Shown here: positions 34,885 to 45,682 of the stretch, in pieces
Numbering within the stretch: position 1 is the stretch's first letter
Layout of the letters: the number at the start of each line of letters is the position of its first letter
Assembly: GCA_029204225.1 (NCBI GenBank)
Contig: CM055097.1
Coordinates: 43,074,858 to 43,132,857 of the forward strand
Source of the DNA: Diphasiastrum complanatum
Taxonomy: Eukaryota > Streptophyta > Lycopodiopsida > Lycopodiales > Lycopodiaceae
DNA length: 58,000 nt
Direction of reading: 5' to 3'
Program-made: the position numbers and the translations under genes
The notes under the pieces: generated by a model
What the model saw: the letters and a program-made list of their open reading frames with translations, nothing else
What the model was told of the DNA's origin: nothing
The model's database searches: none

Positions 34885-35950
34885 TAGCATAGTTTTTGCC
34901 AATAGAGCTTTGATCCATCATAAGAATGATCTTCTTCCTAAGAATAGATCTCCTTTCAATGATCATGTAATGCTCAAAATAGAAACAACCATAATTGATA
35001 TAGAGAATAGTGTCCACTTGGGATGCTTCACTATTTCTTACATCAATTTTACATGTAAAATTGTGACTAGAACATGAAGAATCAAATAGAATGTAAATGA
35101 AATGATTCCACCATGCTTCCAACTCTGAACTCTCTAGAAAAATACAGCAAACAAACAATAAATGTGAGTGATCAACTTTTGCTTGCATGTCTCCTCCTTC
35201 TTTGTCCTTTGTTGCCTTGTATCCACCATGATACTCCATGAATGAGCCTCCATCTTCATCTTGCCACAAGAAACCATCAAACCTTGGAAATCCATGAGTA
35301 GGTGAGTACATGAATGATGCAAATCTAGCACCACATGACTCCATAAACCAAGTAGTTTGCATTAGTCCATCTTCAAGATCTACTTGACACAAGAAAATGA
35401 CCATGAATTCACCAAAAATTGACAATCTCCAAGTATTGGCACCAAGTAGCTCAACACTTGAGAACTTAGCCATGGATGAGTGACATAATGAACCTCCAAT
35501 AGCTTCATTTTCATCAGCAAAATCAGCCAAGAATGCTAGTACAAATCCAACATCAAAACAATGCTCACCAATGTAGCTAGTTTTACCATATCTTGACAAT
35601 TTGCACACATCCACATGAAATTTCTCAAACATGAGATAGAACAAGTAAAGTAAACCTGAACAACTCTTCCTTGCTAATCCTTTGACCTTACTTGAGTTTT
35701 CAATATGCTGTAAAAACAGATTCATAACATCTTTGCCAATTACCTCTCCTTTGATGCTCTTGACTAGCTCCAAATTGTCACCTTCCCTTTTGACTAGTTG
35801 AAGTGCTTTGAGATCAACCTCTTGATCTTCAACTTGACCATCAAAGTCATTGAACAAACTTTGTTTTCCAGATCCATTACTTGATTTTACAGCAAGATAA
35901 CATCCATCCACTTGCATAGCTCCATGTACACAAGAAGATCCTCCAAAAGA
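34885..35950 (-). CDS. Unrecognised 355-codon insert replacing reverse transcriptase, in frame with pol
   Basis: The pol frame is typical up to EEEWIQAMDLEYRSLMKS, the normal RT entry, then changes to sequence with no RT motifs (no PPGY, YGLKQ or YVDD) and stays open until 34853. Features: an acidic stretch NDFDGQVEDQEVDLKAL, hydrophobic segments (SGLLYLFYLMF, FDVGFVLAFLADFA, HLLFVCCIFLE), a Cys/Trp/Phe-rich middle (TTWFMESCGARFASFMYS), and a basic C-terminus (ERRSILRKKI). RNase H homology resumes within 30 bases. The insert is about as long as the RT it replaces. It could be captured host coding sequence or a chance open stretch. I do not recognise the product. Confidence 0.6.
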
Positions 35951-38410
35951 TGTTCCACTCTTCATAAGAGATCGATACTCGAGATCCATTGCTTGGATCC
36001 ACTCCTCTTCTTTCCTTGCTTGATCTACACTTGTAGGATCATCCAAAGAGGTTAGGAAAGCAACATAATTTTCAGAAACTACTTGCTTGCCCTTTTGATC
36101 CTATGTGAGCCTTGAAGGTACTTGTCTTTCTCTTGATGTTCTCCTTGGCTTTTGACTTGATGAAGGTCCATCATCACCACCATCCAAAGTAGGATCCTTC
36201 TCATCAACATCAAGGATGTTAGATCCATCTATTTTACCATCAATCATGCTTGAAGACACCTTTGGAATGTTTCCCTCATAAAAAATGACATCTCTACCAA
36301 CAATCACTTTGTTAGTAGAAGGAATGTAAACCTTGTAGGCTTTACTCACCTCACTATATCCAACAAAAATACCTCTTCTTGAAGATGGATCCTCCTTGGT
36401 CCTATCATCAAGAGTAATGTTGACATAGCATGTGCATCCAAAGGTTCTTAGAAAGTTGACACTCGGCCTCCTCTTGAATAGCATCTCAAAAGGTGTCCTT
36501 CCATCCAAAATAGCACTCAGCCACCTATTGCACAAGAAATTGGCACACAACAAAGCTTGATCTCAAAATGGTTTGTCAAGATTAGCACTTAACCTCATAG
36601 CTTTAGCACTTTCACATAAAGTTCTATTCTTCCTTTCAGCCACTCCATTTTGTTGTGGGGTCCTTGATGTTGTATACTCCCTCTTGATCCCATGCTCATC
36701 ACAAAAAGCCTTGAACTTGTTAGATATGTACTCACCACCATTGTCACCTCTCAAGCACTTGATCTTTGTGGAGAATTAGTTCTCCCTTGCATTCTTGAAC
36801 TTGACAAAGACATCATACACTTCATCCTTTCTCTTTAGTAGATAAATCCAACAAAATCTACTAAAATCATCAATAAATGTTACATACATCTTAGCTCCAC
36901 TATTGTTAATTGTAGTAAATCCATGAATATCCGAATGTACAAGTTGAAAAGGCTTTGTAGATCTAGAAATAGATCTAGTATAAGGTAGTCTATGTGAATT
37001 AGACAAAGCACAAGACTCACAAACATGCTTGTCATTACTTAAGGAACTTGGAAGACCAATCACAACCTTCTTCCTTGCCATTACCTCCAATGACTTGAAG
37101 TTGAGGTGTCCCATCCTGTTGTGCCAAACCTCTTGAATAGAAATTTGCTCCCTTGCAACACATCCAACTTGGTTAGCAATAACACAAGCATCAAGTTTGA
37201 ACAACTTCCCTTGTCTTTTACCTTTTCCAATCAAGACATCCTTCCTTTTGATCAAACAAGCATCTCCATCAAACTCCACCTTGAGGCCCTTACTTAGCAT
37301 TTGACTCACACTAAGCAGATTCTTGGTAATAGATGGAATAAACAAGACATCCTCCAAATGAACATTCCTATTTGTAGAGAGAGAAATAGGAATTGTGCCA
37401 ATCCCTTTGATTGCACACTCACCATCATTGGCCATGTAGATCACCCTCTTGTCATCTCCATATGCCAACAAAGAAGTGAAGTACTCTTTGTGAAAGGTCA
37501 TGTGTGAACTTGCTCCACTATCAATCCACCAAGGATCTAGATCTCCATCATTAGCAAGCATACATGAAGACATCACAAAAGCATCATCATTTGCATCTTG
37601 CACATCCAAACCATCCTCATCAAGCGTAAGATTACCTTGCTTGTCTCCTTGATCTCTCTTCTTCTTGTAGCACTCACTTGCAAAGTGTCCTTTGATGCCA
37701 CAATAGAAGCACTTGAGCTTTGATCTATCCTTCTTTTTGTCACTTGAAGAAGCATCCACTTGATCTTGCCCTTTAGACCACTTGCTTTTGGTTTTACCCT
37801 TGAATTTGCCCTTTGTGAACATAGCATCCTCTTGAAGTGTCGATGTAGATTCACCTCTTTCTTGAAGCCTATATTCCTCATTGATCAAGATCTCTTGAAG
37901 ATCCATCAAACTTGGCAAAGTCTTTTGAATAGCAATACTTTGAACAATGTTAGCATGAGCATCCAACAAGCCATTAAGAATCACTTGAATAAGCTCTCCT
38001 TCCTTAATGCTTTCATCTATGCAAGCTAACTCATCATTCAATGATTTCATTCTCAAAACAAAAGTACTTGGACTTTCTTCATTCTTTTGCAAACAAGAAA
38101 AGATTTGCCTTCTTAGAGTCAACACTCTAGAAGTAGACTTGGATTCATAAATCTTCTTCAATGAATTCCAAGCTTCCAAAGATGATGTGCACTTACCAAC
38201 TTCCTTGAGAAGTTCATTGGTAACATTCATCTTTATCATGTGTAGAGCCTTCTTGGCCCTCTTGTCATACCTCAATTGATCTTGTTGTGTTTCTGGTCTC
38301 TCCTCCAAACCTACAACAATATCCAAAACATCATTCATCTCAAGAAGTGACTCCATCCTCACTTTCCATAATGAATAGTTACTTGAGGTAAGCCTATCAT
38401 TGGTTGCCAT
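35951..38410 (-). pseudogene. Gag-protease-integrase frame of element E (three nonsense codons)
   Basis: From the ATG at 38410 one phase runs through gag (MATNDRLTSSNYSLWKVRME), a zinc knuckle CFYCGIKGHFASEC near residue 235, protease WWIDSGASSHMT near residue 300, HHCC (VWHNRMGHLNFKSLEV, CESCALSNSHRLPY), and the rve core (HSDIHGF; MRGDNGGEYISNKF; GVAERKNRTLCES). It continues through the integrase C-terminus (RKGIFVGYSEV-like, GRDVIFYEG) to the RT entry. Stops at 36776-36778, 36563-36565 and 36101-36103 are the only interruptions and leave phase unchanged. Untranslated leader occupies 38411-38998. Confidence 0.92.
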
Positions 38411-38998
38411 GTAGCAATGACCTGATCTTCTCTTTCAACCTATTTCAATGCACAAAGCACTCCTTTGAACAACAACAAATGCTTTCAAAAGAAATCACCA
38501 AGATTTGAAACTATCTCACAAATTCTCTTCTAGCACTTATCCAAGCAAATCAACACAGAGAATCATGGAATCTTGATCAACCTATGATCTATCCTCAATC
38601 TAATGACTTTTGCCACTTCCTAAGATTGAAATACACTCAAATGAAGTCCAGCAGCCTCACTATCTAGAGATCCAATCAAAATTAGGGTTTTGACAAAATC
38701 ACAAAAAATTGACAATTCCAAATCTACATGCAAATGCTGAAAATTTGATATGCAATCTATAAGCCACCACTTAGGCTGAACCAATGAATCAAAAATCGGC
38801 CAAATCCAGCATGTGAGTCCAAAAAATGGAATTGAACAAGTATATTGACCTATTTAGTGTTTTGATCTACAAAAGATCCAATCTACAAAAGCAAAAAATC
38901 CGATTTTGGTGTAGAATCCTCTCTAGCATGCTCTAGACATGATATCTTCACCAAATCATTGATAGATCTGATTTCCTCCTTCATAACCTGAAACACAA

Positions 38999-39010
38999 GC
39001 TCTGATACCA
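38999..39010 (-). promoter_or_regulatory. Primer binding site of element E
   Basis: The minus strand reads TGGTATCAGAGC directly abutting the 5' LTR end at 39011. Confidence 0.95.
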
Positions 39011-39610
39011 TGTGAAAGATTTCAGATCCTTAAGATCCAATCTACTTGAATGATCTTTGGTTAGAAAGAGAAATACACTACCAATTTCACCAATGTAGAA
39101 AAATCAGCATCTACACACAATTTGAGATGCAAACACTAATAGAACTTGATCAAACTTGAATGAAATGATTATGTACTGTTGCTGTCCATACAAAACCAGC
39201 AAGCTACTGTATTTCACACGTGTGGATCCAAAAATAACAAATATAGATCATTCTACACATAGTATTGCAAGCAATCACCAAGATAGTGCACCAATGGATA
39301 GTAGAACCCAAGAGAACCATGTATAAGCATGAAATGGCAGGTCCAAACCCTATTTGGCCACTTGGCTTTCCCACCAAAATGCTAACCCTACCAATTTTGG
39401 GTCTATATTCAATGTACCCAACTTATTCAAATTAAATCTACTCAAACTCGCATTCTATCTTTCCCACACTTTCAAAAAGTGTTTACTCAAATGAAATTTA
39501 GACTAATGAACTTTGAAAAGTCAACCTCTAAGTCTAAAACAAGTTTTGGCCTCAATATGCCAAATATGGAAATATTGCAAAATGTGATGAAACTAGTTGA
39601 ATCTTTCACA
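39011..39610 (-). repeat. 5' LTR of element E (600 bp, TATA region deleted)
   Basis: Pairs with 33651-34300 except for a precise 50-bp loss at 39336/39337, where the 3' LTR has the minus-strand TATAAAAGG and flanking purine-rich sequence. This LTR should drive transcription of the element. Confidence 0.94.
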
Positions 39611-39615
39611 CCATC

Positions 39616-40080
39616 ATGCCGAAGGATTTCAACCTTGTGTTTAGGCTACTGAGGCACGTATGACAAATTTGCTGAATATTTTAGACCAGTTTCGTCCTCT
39701 CCTCCAAATAAAGTTGCAAAAAAAAATAAATATATCAAAAGCAATCTCAACCCGCCTGGCTTGTATTTCGGTTCAAAGCGGGAGTGTTAAGAAAAAGAGG
39801 TCTCTTGACCCTCCTAATAAAGCCGAAGATTCTAAAATTTTCTCTCCTAGAAATCAGTTTTCTTCTCCTCCTAAAATTTCCTCTCCTCCTACAAATTAGT
39901 CTCTTTTTCCTCCTAAAATTTTTTCACCTCCTAAATCTCCTAAATTTTAGTCTCCTCAATCTCTTAAATCTCCTATATCTCACTCTCCTAAATCTCCTAA
40001 ATCTCAATCTCCTCCTATTTCCCCCCATATTAGTTCACCCCCTAGAGCATCAGGAACAGAGTTAGATAATTTTGTAACTT
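39616..40080 (+). pseudogene. H3-like C-terminus and Ser/Pro linker, left copy
   Basis: Starts MPKDFNLVFRLLRHV (H3 R-V-T-I-M-P-K-D type C-terminal helix) right after element E, then reaches a stop. Matching the right copy, a basic stretch follows (KKKRSLDPPNK), then SPPKISSPPT-type repeats to about 40030. The frame is broken several times. The DNA of this stretch is dominated by TCTCCTCCTAAA-like units. Confidence 0.75.
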
Positions 40081-40720
40081 TAAAGGTCAAATTGATTTTA
40101 AATGATAATTCACTCCATGGTTTATCTGTATTACTTCCTGCACCCTTGCACTTGCTTTTTAGATTCTCCTCAATATGTATAGTATGACCAATTGCTAAAT
40201 ACTTATCTTAAAGGTCTAGGTCCTAGATATAGTTTTCAGATGCCAAAGACTAATATAGGTCTTCCCCTTAGTAAATTAGATACCGATGAATTAGAAAGTA
40301 GGAATAACATGTTAGGAGAAAAATGTAGGACCCCTAGGGGGCGAGGAGGCATTCAATATTGGATGGAGTTTTTCCAGACCCCATTGTTTATAGATGTCGC
40401 ATTGTTTCCCTGATTTTAAAAGTCTGCACACTGATATACTTCCATATGTCAGACTGGGGACTCCAATACTCGTGCTCCCATACATAACCAAGTAAGTTAC
40501 TTTTCAAATTTTATTAAAATGATATTTTCATATGAATTGTGATTTTATATATATTCTCAAAAACATATTGTTTTCTAATTGTAGTGATCACTGGAGCTTA
40601 TATGTGCTATCCTTATATGTCAATGATGAGGGTGTGTGTAATCCAATTTTTCTAAAGATGAACTCTATTACACACACCCACAAAATAGCGAGGATCCATA
40701 TCAAGAAAATTATGGAACTC
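40081..40720 (+). pseudogene. ULP2/SENP6-type SUMO-protease-like domain (C48), left copy
   Basis: Exon-like segment 40085-40491 encodes YLKGLGPRYSFQMPKTNIGL, SKLDTDELESRNNML, IQYWMEFFQTPLFIDVALFP, then LGTPILVLPYIT after a deletion of about 27 bp. A GT-AG intron of 93 bp is predicted at 40492-40584. The next segment encodes NDHWSLYVLSLYVND and NPIFLKMNSITHTHKIARIH. H-W-S-L followed by a M-(D/N)-S-I motif about 20 residues on is the ULP2-class arrangement; the usual catalytic Asp is Asn here. The later Gln and Cys of the active site were not found. The family cleaves SUMO from proteins in the nucleus. Confidence 0.65.
40492..40584 (+). other. Predicted intron in the left ULP2-like copy (93 bp)
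   Basis: GTAAGT at the 5' end and TTCTAATTGTAG at the 3' end. Removing it joins LPYIT to NDHWSLYV through a split Asn codon. The right copy has an equivalent 96-bp interval with the same splice-site types. Confidence 0.6.
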
Positions 40721-41224
40721 TGAGTGAACCTTTCCACAACCAATTTAAACATGTGGCATAGGAAAACAAACATGTAAGAACAACTACATAAAATTGTAAA
40801 TATATTTCTATAAAAAATTTCTGTACATGTGTCTCATCCACATCAAGGGAGACCAACTTTTTATCAGTATTAACTTGAGAATCATTCCTCAAGTTGTGAG
40901 TCATGCTAATCTATGATCTCTAAATCCATTTCTCCAGTTGGAAGTAGCCTGGGTGGAGAACACTCTGCCACTGTAATTGAATATGAATTTTTGATAGCTC
41001 AATCTCATGGCCAACTATTCTGCTCTCAAAATAAAGGTTTTTCATTTCATTCTCAACATTTGCACCCTCAAATGCTCGTCATGCTTGTGATTCAACTTGA
41101 GCTACAAACCACCGAGTATTGTTTGATCGATCTGGTTGAAAAATGAAAAGAAACCAAGCAATAACTACAAGGGCGTGTCGAACCGATATTGATAAATTTT
41201 TACCTATGCATCAACCACTTTCAG
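40721..41224. other. Spacer between the two inverted arms
   Basis: About 0.5 kb without arm-to-arm similarity. Short open frames (40710-40904 minus, 40913-41146 plus) have no recognised motif. One end may hold the missing C-terminus of the protease-like domain, but no D-C-G signature is visible. Confidence 0.45.
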
Positions 41225-41583
<359 letters not shown>

Positions 41584-42060
41584 TATGTATGGGAGCACGA
41601 GAATCGGAGTCCCCAGTCTGACATATTGGAGCATATCATCATGTAGACTTTTGAAATCAAGGAAATCAAAGACAACCATGAATTGAAGCGGAAACAATGC
41701 TACATCTATAAACAATGGGGTCTGAAAAAACTCCATCCAGTACTGAATTGCACCCCCTCCTACATTGTCACCTAGCATTTTATCCCTACTTTCTAATTCA
41801 CCTGAATCTAGTTTAGAAAGAGAAAGACCAATATTTGTCTTGGGCATCCTGAAAATGTATAGAGGACCTAAAGCATTAAGATATGTGTTTAACAATTGGT
41901 CATACTGTATATATTTAGGAGTATTTACAAAGACAAGTGCAGGTGGTGAAGGAAGTAATACAGATAAGCCACTCAAAGAATTGTCATTCAAAATTGATTC
42001 GACCTTTAAATTTACAAAATCATCTAAATCTTTTTCTGAAACTGGAGAGGGGGAACTAAT
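41584..42060 (-). pseudogene. ULP2-like domain N-terminal part, right copy
   Basis: An open frame of about 146 codons (41551-41991). It encodes NDNSLSGLSVLLPSPPALVF, YIQYDQLLNTYLNALGP, FRMPKTNIGLSLSKLDSGEL, YWMEFFQTPLFIDVALFP, FDFLDFKSLHDDMLQYVRLG and TPILVLPYIT. It keeps the 27-bp block lost from the left copy. Family identity comes from the His-Trp segment downstream rather than from this part. Confidence 0.65.
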
Positions 42061-42330
42061 ATTTGTGAGGGTAGGAGGAGACTGAGATTTTGATGGAGGA
42101 GGAGATTTGTCAGGAGAGGAAGATTTAGGAGGAGAAGATGGAGATTGAGATATAGGAGGAGAAGAAGGAGATTTAGGAGGAGAAGATGGAGATTGAGATA
42201 TAGGAGGAGAAGAAGGAGACTTAGGAGGAGATTGTCGAGCAGTTACAATCTCATGCAGAGGAGAAGGCTTTGAAAAATCTCTCGTTTTATTAAGAGGGTC
42301 ATGAGACCTCCTCTTCTTTGAAACACTCCC
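42060..42330 (-). pseudogene. Basic Ser/Pro-rich linker of the composite gene, right copy
   Basis: Reads SVSKKRRSHDPLNKTRDFS, then two and a half copies of a 16-residue unit (PPKSPSSPPISQSPSS) encoded by a 48-bp repeat, then SSSPDKSPPPSKSQSPP. It joins the H3-like domain to the protease-like domain. S-P and S-P-x-K sites resemble linker-histone-type phosphorylation sites; that role is inference. Confidence 0.7.
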
Positions 42331-42843
42331 ACTCTGTACTCAAAAAACAAGCCGGGATGGTTGAGATTGCTTTCGTTTTTTTTTTTTCTCTGCATCTTGT
42401 TTTTTGGAGAGGACAGAGCTGGTCTGAAGTACTCAACAAATTTGCCATATGTGTCCCGTAGCTTGAACACAATGCTGAAATCCTTGGACATGATGGTCAC
42501 CCTCTTGGCATGGATAGCTGCTACAACACTATCTGAAAAAAATTCATTTGAAAATTCTCATATGCAGTGTGCAACGTCTCAATTGCCATTACAGTCCATC
42601 TCACATCTGCAGATAGACTTCTTGTAACTTGTCTGATGGATATGTGTATGTGAGCTTTCTAAATCAGAAGATTATTGGTGTTCTGTAGCTTTCGAATATC
42701 CTTCAGCCAAGGAGGTCTCTTCATCTGTCCCTTGGCCTAGGAGGTGTTGGTGGACGAGGCAGTGGTGGTGGATTTCCTTGACCTCGTCCTGTGATTGAAA
42801 TTCCACCAGGGTGGATTTGTGTTGTTTGCTTAGTCTGTGCCAT
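42330..42843 (-). pseudogene. Histone H3-like domain, right copy
   Basis: The ATG at 42843 gives MAQTKQTTQIHPGG (H3 tail, Lys4 and the TKQT core kept, Arg2 changed to Gln), then a Pro-rich tail unlike normal H3. The core reads WLKDIRKLQNTNNLLI, RQVTRSLSADVRWTV, MAIETLHTAYENF, then after a frameshift in a T7 run SDSVVAAIHAKRVTIMSKD and FSIVFKLRDTYGKF. The A-I-H-A-K-R-V-T-I-M block is an H3 hallmark. A TAG lies after LLI. Loop 1 is not lengthened, so it does not look like CENH3. A basic KMQRKKKNES stretch leads to the linker. Confidence 0.85.
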
Positions 42844-43217
42844 TATTATTTAATATCGGATCAACGCAAGAGCAAGGAGAACTCAGGATCAAAATTCAGG
42901 TCGACCATGTCAAACTGATACCTGAACCGAAACCAAACCGATATTTGACAAAATGCAATCCAATAATTTTGACAATTTTCAACAATGTTTTTTTTTTCTT
43001 GCAATAGTGATTCGACGCGTGCAATCCAAGTGAAAAATCTCTTTTGTCTCCCAAACGCGCTGATTCGATATCTGAGACGCACTGAAAATATTTTGGAACG
43101 CAATATAAACCATCAAAGCTTGCTTTGGCAGATTTCTTTTAGCTTTGGATGTATGAGGAATCTCCTGAAGCAAGCTTTAATGATTCATAATGCATTCCAA
43201 TAGCGAATCACTATGCA
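42844..43217 (-). other. Upstream region of the right H3-like copy
   Basis: No coding frame. Bases 42990-43222 are closely repeated at 55580-55802 (shared AGTGAAAAATCTCTTT, GAGACGCACTGAAAATAT, AACCATCAAAGCTTGCTT, ATTCATAATGCATTCCAATA). Contains (A)CGCGCTGATTCGATATC near 43054 and AATATCGGATCAACGC near 42853. Confidence 0.6.
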
Positions 43218-43222
43218 AAGTC

Positions 43223-44217
43223 TGATGGAAAACTGGGTTCGTTCGCAGGGCTCTGACCCGACTGCCTGGTATTGGCAATCGTGTTCAGAGATCACTATTG
43301 TGGAATGAAAGGCCGGATAGAGTCAACTTAGCAGGAGAAGCTATTGCTTCTCACTGTAGTCTAATTCTTTTCCAAACCTCAGATTTGCTACTGTAGATCT
43401 GTTGTAAGATTTAAACTCGTAAACAATAGATAATGTTGAATAAAAACAATAGCAAAAATTCATCTACTACTAGCATGCATTCAAATGTTCTAGATCATAC
43501 ACATCACTGAACATAACATTGAGAAAATGGCTTCTATATCAGAACTGAATTTACAATACAATTCTTGAGCGCTGTCTATTTTCCAGATCAGCACGTTGGC
43601 ACGAGAGAGATGTTCTCTTCTCGCGACTAGCTACTACTAATCTATAAACTCGCTTTGGAGGTATGTCAGACTGTCTGTCTCTATTCTGTCTGTGACTGTG
43701 TGTGTCTTCTGCATCTCTTATTCTGCATTCTTCGTTGATCTCTTTATGTGATCAATTTTGGGGACTAATTAAGTTAGAAGATCTAATCAAAAGAAATGCA
43801 TTAGCCTAAACCAAAACTGATTTCAGTTTTCTGTCGTTGTCCTCTGTGAGTCATCCGCCTTCTACCTGTTGCGCTTGTGCCTTTCACGCTGCAAACCTTT
43901 GCTTTTGCTTAAAGATCTTTTTTAAGTTTTTAAGGGCAATGTTGCCTTTTGTTTTTGAGGGCACCTTTGTTTTTTAAGAGCACCTTCGATTTTTTCAAAA
44001 AAGAAGAAAAAGGAGAAAAATGCGAAGGTAGGTCTGAAAACAATTTTAAGGCATTTTAAAGACAGTGTCACTTTTTTGGAAAGGCAGAAAAACACGACAG
44101 TATGGCAGAAATCTTTTCTAAGGGCAGTGTCCCTTTTTCTAAGAAGGTGTCGCTTTTTTTGGAAGGGCAAAAAAGCTGAAGGTAGGGCAGAAAATAGTTC
44201 CAAGGCTAGTGTCCCAC
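43223..44217 (-). repeat. 3' LTR of G2, first part
   Basis: Matches 53509-54520 and 55803-56810. Starts TGATGGAAAACTGG at the outer end. It contains interspersed copies of AAGGGCAGTGTCGCTTTTTC-like units from about 43930. It is interrupted after CCCACCTTTA by element F and continues at 50474. Confidence 0.9.
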
Positions 44218-44222
44218 CTTTA

Positions 44223-45567
44223 TAAAGAAACAAAATATTTCTAATTACAAAGCCTTGCTAGCTTTCAACCTCAGCCTGATGAAGACATTCACGAACTCAA
44301 AGATCTGGACACACGAAGCACGAAAAGTCAAAGCAAACGAAGACGAATGGTTCATGAACACGAAAGATTCATGAACGAGAATCTTTCGCGGTCCAGTATG
44401 AGAGAAGGCAAACGACCAAAATGAGACCAACGACGAAAACGGAACCTTCTCCTGCCTGCACGCTCCAAAGAGTACCAGCAAGATCATGCAAGTACCCAGA
44501 AGTACAGATATTTGATCTGATGGTATGAGGTCAGCAGATACATTTTAGGTCGTGGCTAATCTGCCACTCTTGTAATTCCTTGATTAGTTGTAGATGTTTA
44601 ATCACTCTAATCTTAGATTCACATAGAGCGACCATACTTACTGGATGATACTTGACATATAGATCAACATAATACACATACAGTCTAATGTAACAGTCTG
44701 ATGCTAGTAAGCAATCAAGACGAAATACAGACAACAAGTTTGCCTGCGTGCGAGATAAGCTCTATGATCAGGATCCATAGAGATAAAATTGTCTGCTAGT
44801 AAAGCGAGACAATTACTCGTGAGAGACCCATGTTTCTCCCACGCCAATGAACTACGTGGATTTGCATGCAGTGCTTGAAGAAAGCAGAGGAAGTTCAATA
44901 TAGATAATTTCTCTTGTTGTGTCTGATCTAGTATGCAAATGCTTCTATTGTTAATTGTGTGTCTGAGTTTTTTTTTTTTCGTTCAATTTAACTCCACACC
45001 TTAGTTGAACTATGTTGAATGCTGCATTTCCCGATAATCTTGCTCTTCATTTACCCAAAGTGGGCAACCTTATTTATCTCAAGACAGAAAAAGAACCAGA
45101 AATACTCTTTGATAGAAAAAAAATTAAAACCATGCTTGAGCTTTCCAATTTTACTATGATGTGATTAGATCAGGACTTTGTTCTTTTTATTGAATTCATT
45201 GGTGATAAAAAAATTCATATTAATTTCAGTTACAAGTCTAGGTTTGTTGGTTTGATTGGTAGAGTTCTACTTAACATGGTGCATGGCTGAAACTTAGGGT
45301 TAGCGCTTTGAAGGTCGATTGGCAAAGCTTGTCAGAAAATGCAGATTGTAATATGATGTTAACATAAATTTGCCACAACATGAAGAGAATTATGTTACTA
45401 TATTGGTATAACTATTCAACCAAAGCTCATTTGGAAATAAGAAAATCAATACAATGCTCAAGGATATAAGCCCCAATTATGGGAGTCGCAAGAGGACCGT
45501 GGTTCCTTCGCGAAAGCTTCGCGACTGCAAAACCCAAATCGTGATACATGAACCTGATTCCTCATCA
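44223..45567 (+). repeat. 5' LTR of F (1345 bp, contains a foreign block)
   Basis: Starts TAAAGAAACAAAAT (the other copy has the expected TGAAGAAAC) and ends CTCATCA. Bases 45029-45482 (454 bp) have no counterpart in the 3' LTR, which has 97 different bases (50290-50386) there. Flanking parts align well. Confidence 0.88.
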
Positions 45568-45568
45568 G

Positions 45569-45580
45569 TGGTATCAAAGC
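45569..45580 (+). promoter_or_regulatory. Primer binding site of F
   Basis: TGGTATCAAAGC, one base after the LTR end; one change from the standard initiator tRNA-Met complement. Confidence 0.85.
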
Positions 45581-45682
45581 CGGTCATCCTGTCATATTCT
45601 GAGATAGCCAAGAAGCTAGCAGATCCAGGAGGCCAAGCATTCAAACAAACAACCATCAAAAGAGAAAAGACTCCAAGAAGCA

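Larger units (their letters stand above)
33651..39610 (-). mobile_element. Ty1/copia element E with RT replaced by foreign sequence
   Basis: LTRs 33651-34300 and 39011-39610, PPT 34301-34310, PBS 38999-39010, and an exact 5-bp target duplication CCATC at 33646-33650 and 39611-39615. LTRs differ at roughly 3 percent of aligned sites by my count, plus a 50-bp deletion in the 5' LTR, so insertion is fairly young. Gag, protease and integrase are nearly intact, RNase H is present, and the RT segment is substituted. Any mobility would need RT from another element. Confidence 0.95.

Noticed and set aside
34853-34890. YARSIGSLESEF at the end of the insert in E as a genuine RT-RNase H connection
   Set aside because: It is the wrong phase of the EHWKPGKR segment; the resemblance to RSIGSL is coincidental.
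34885-35950. Inverted RT segment in element E
   Set aside because: The plus strand was checked for YVDD, PPGY and YGLKQ-like motifs and none was found.
42330-42843. Centromeric histone CENH3
   Set aside because: The tail keeps TKQT, the AIHAKRVTIM block is ordinary H3, and loop 1 is not extended as in CENH3.
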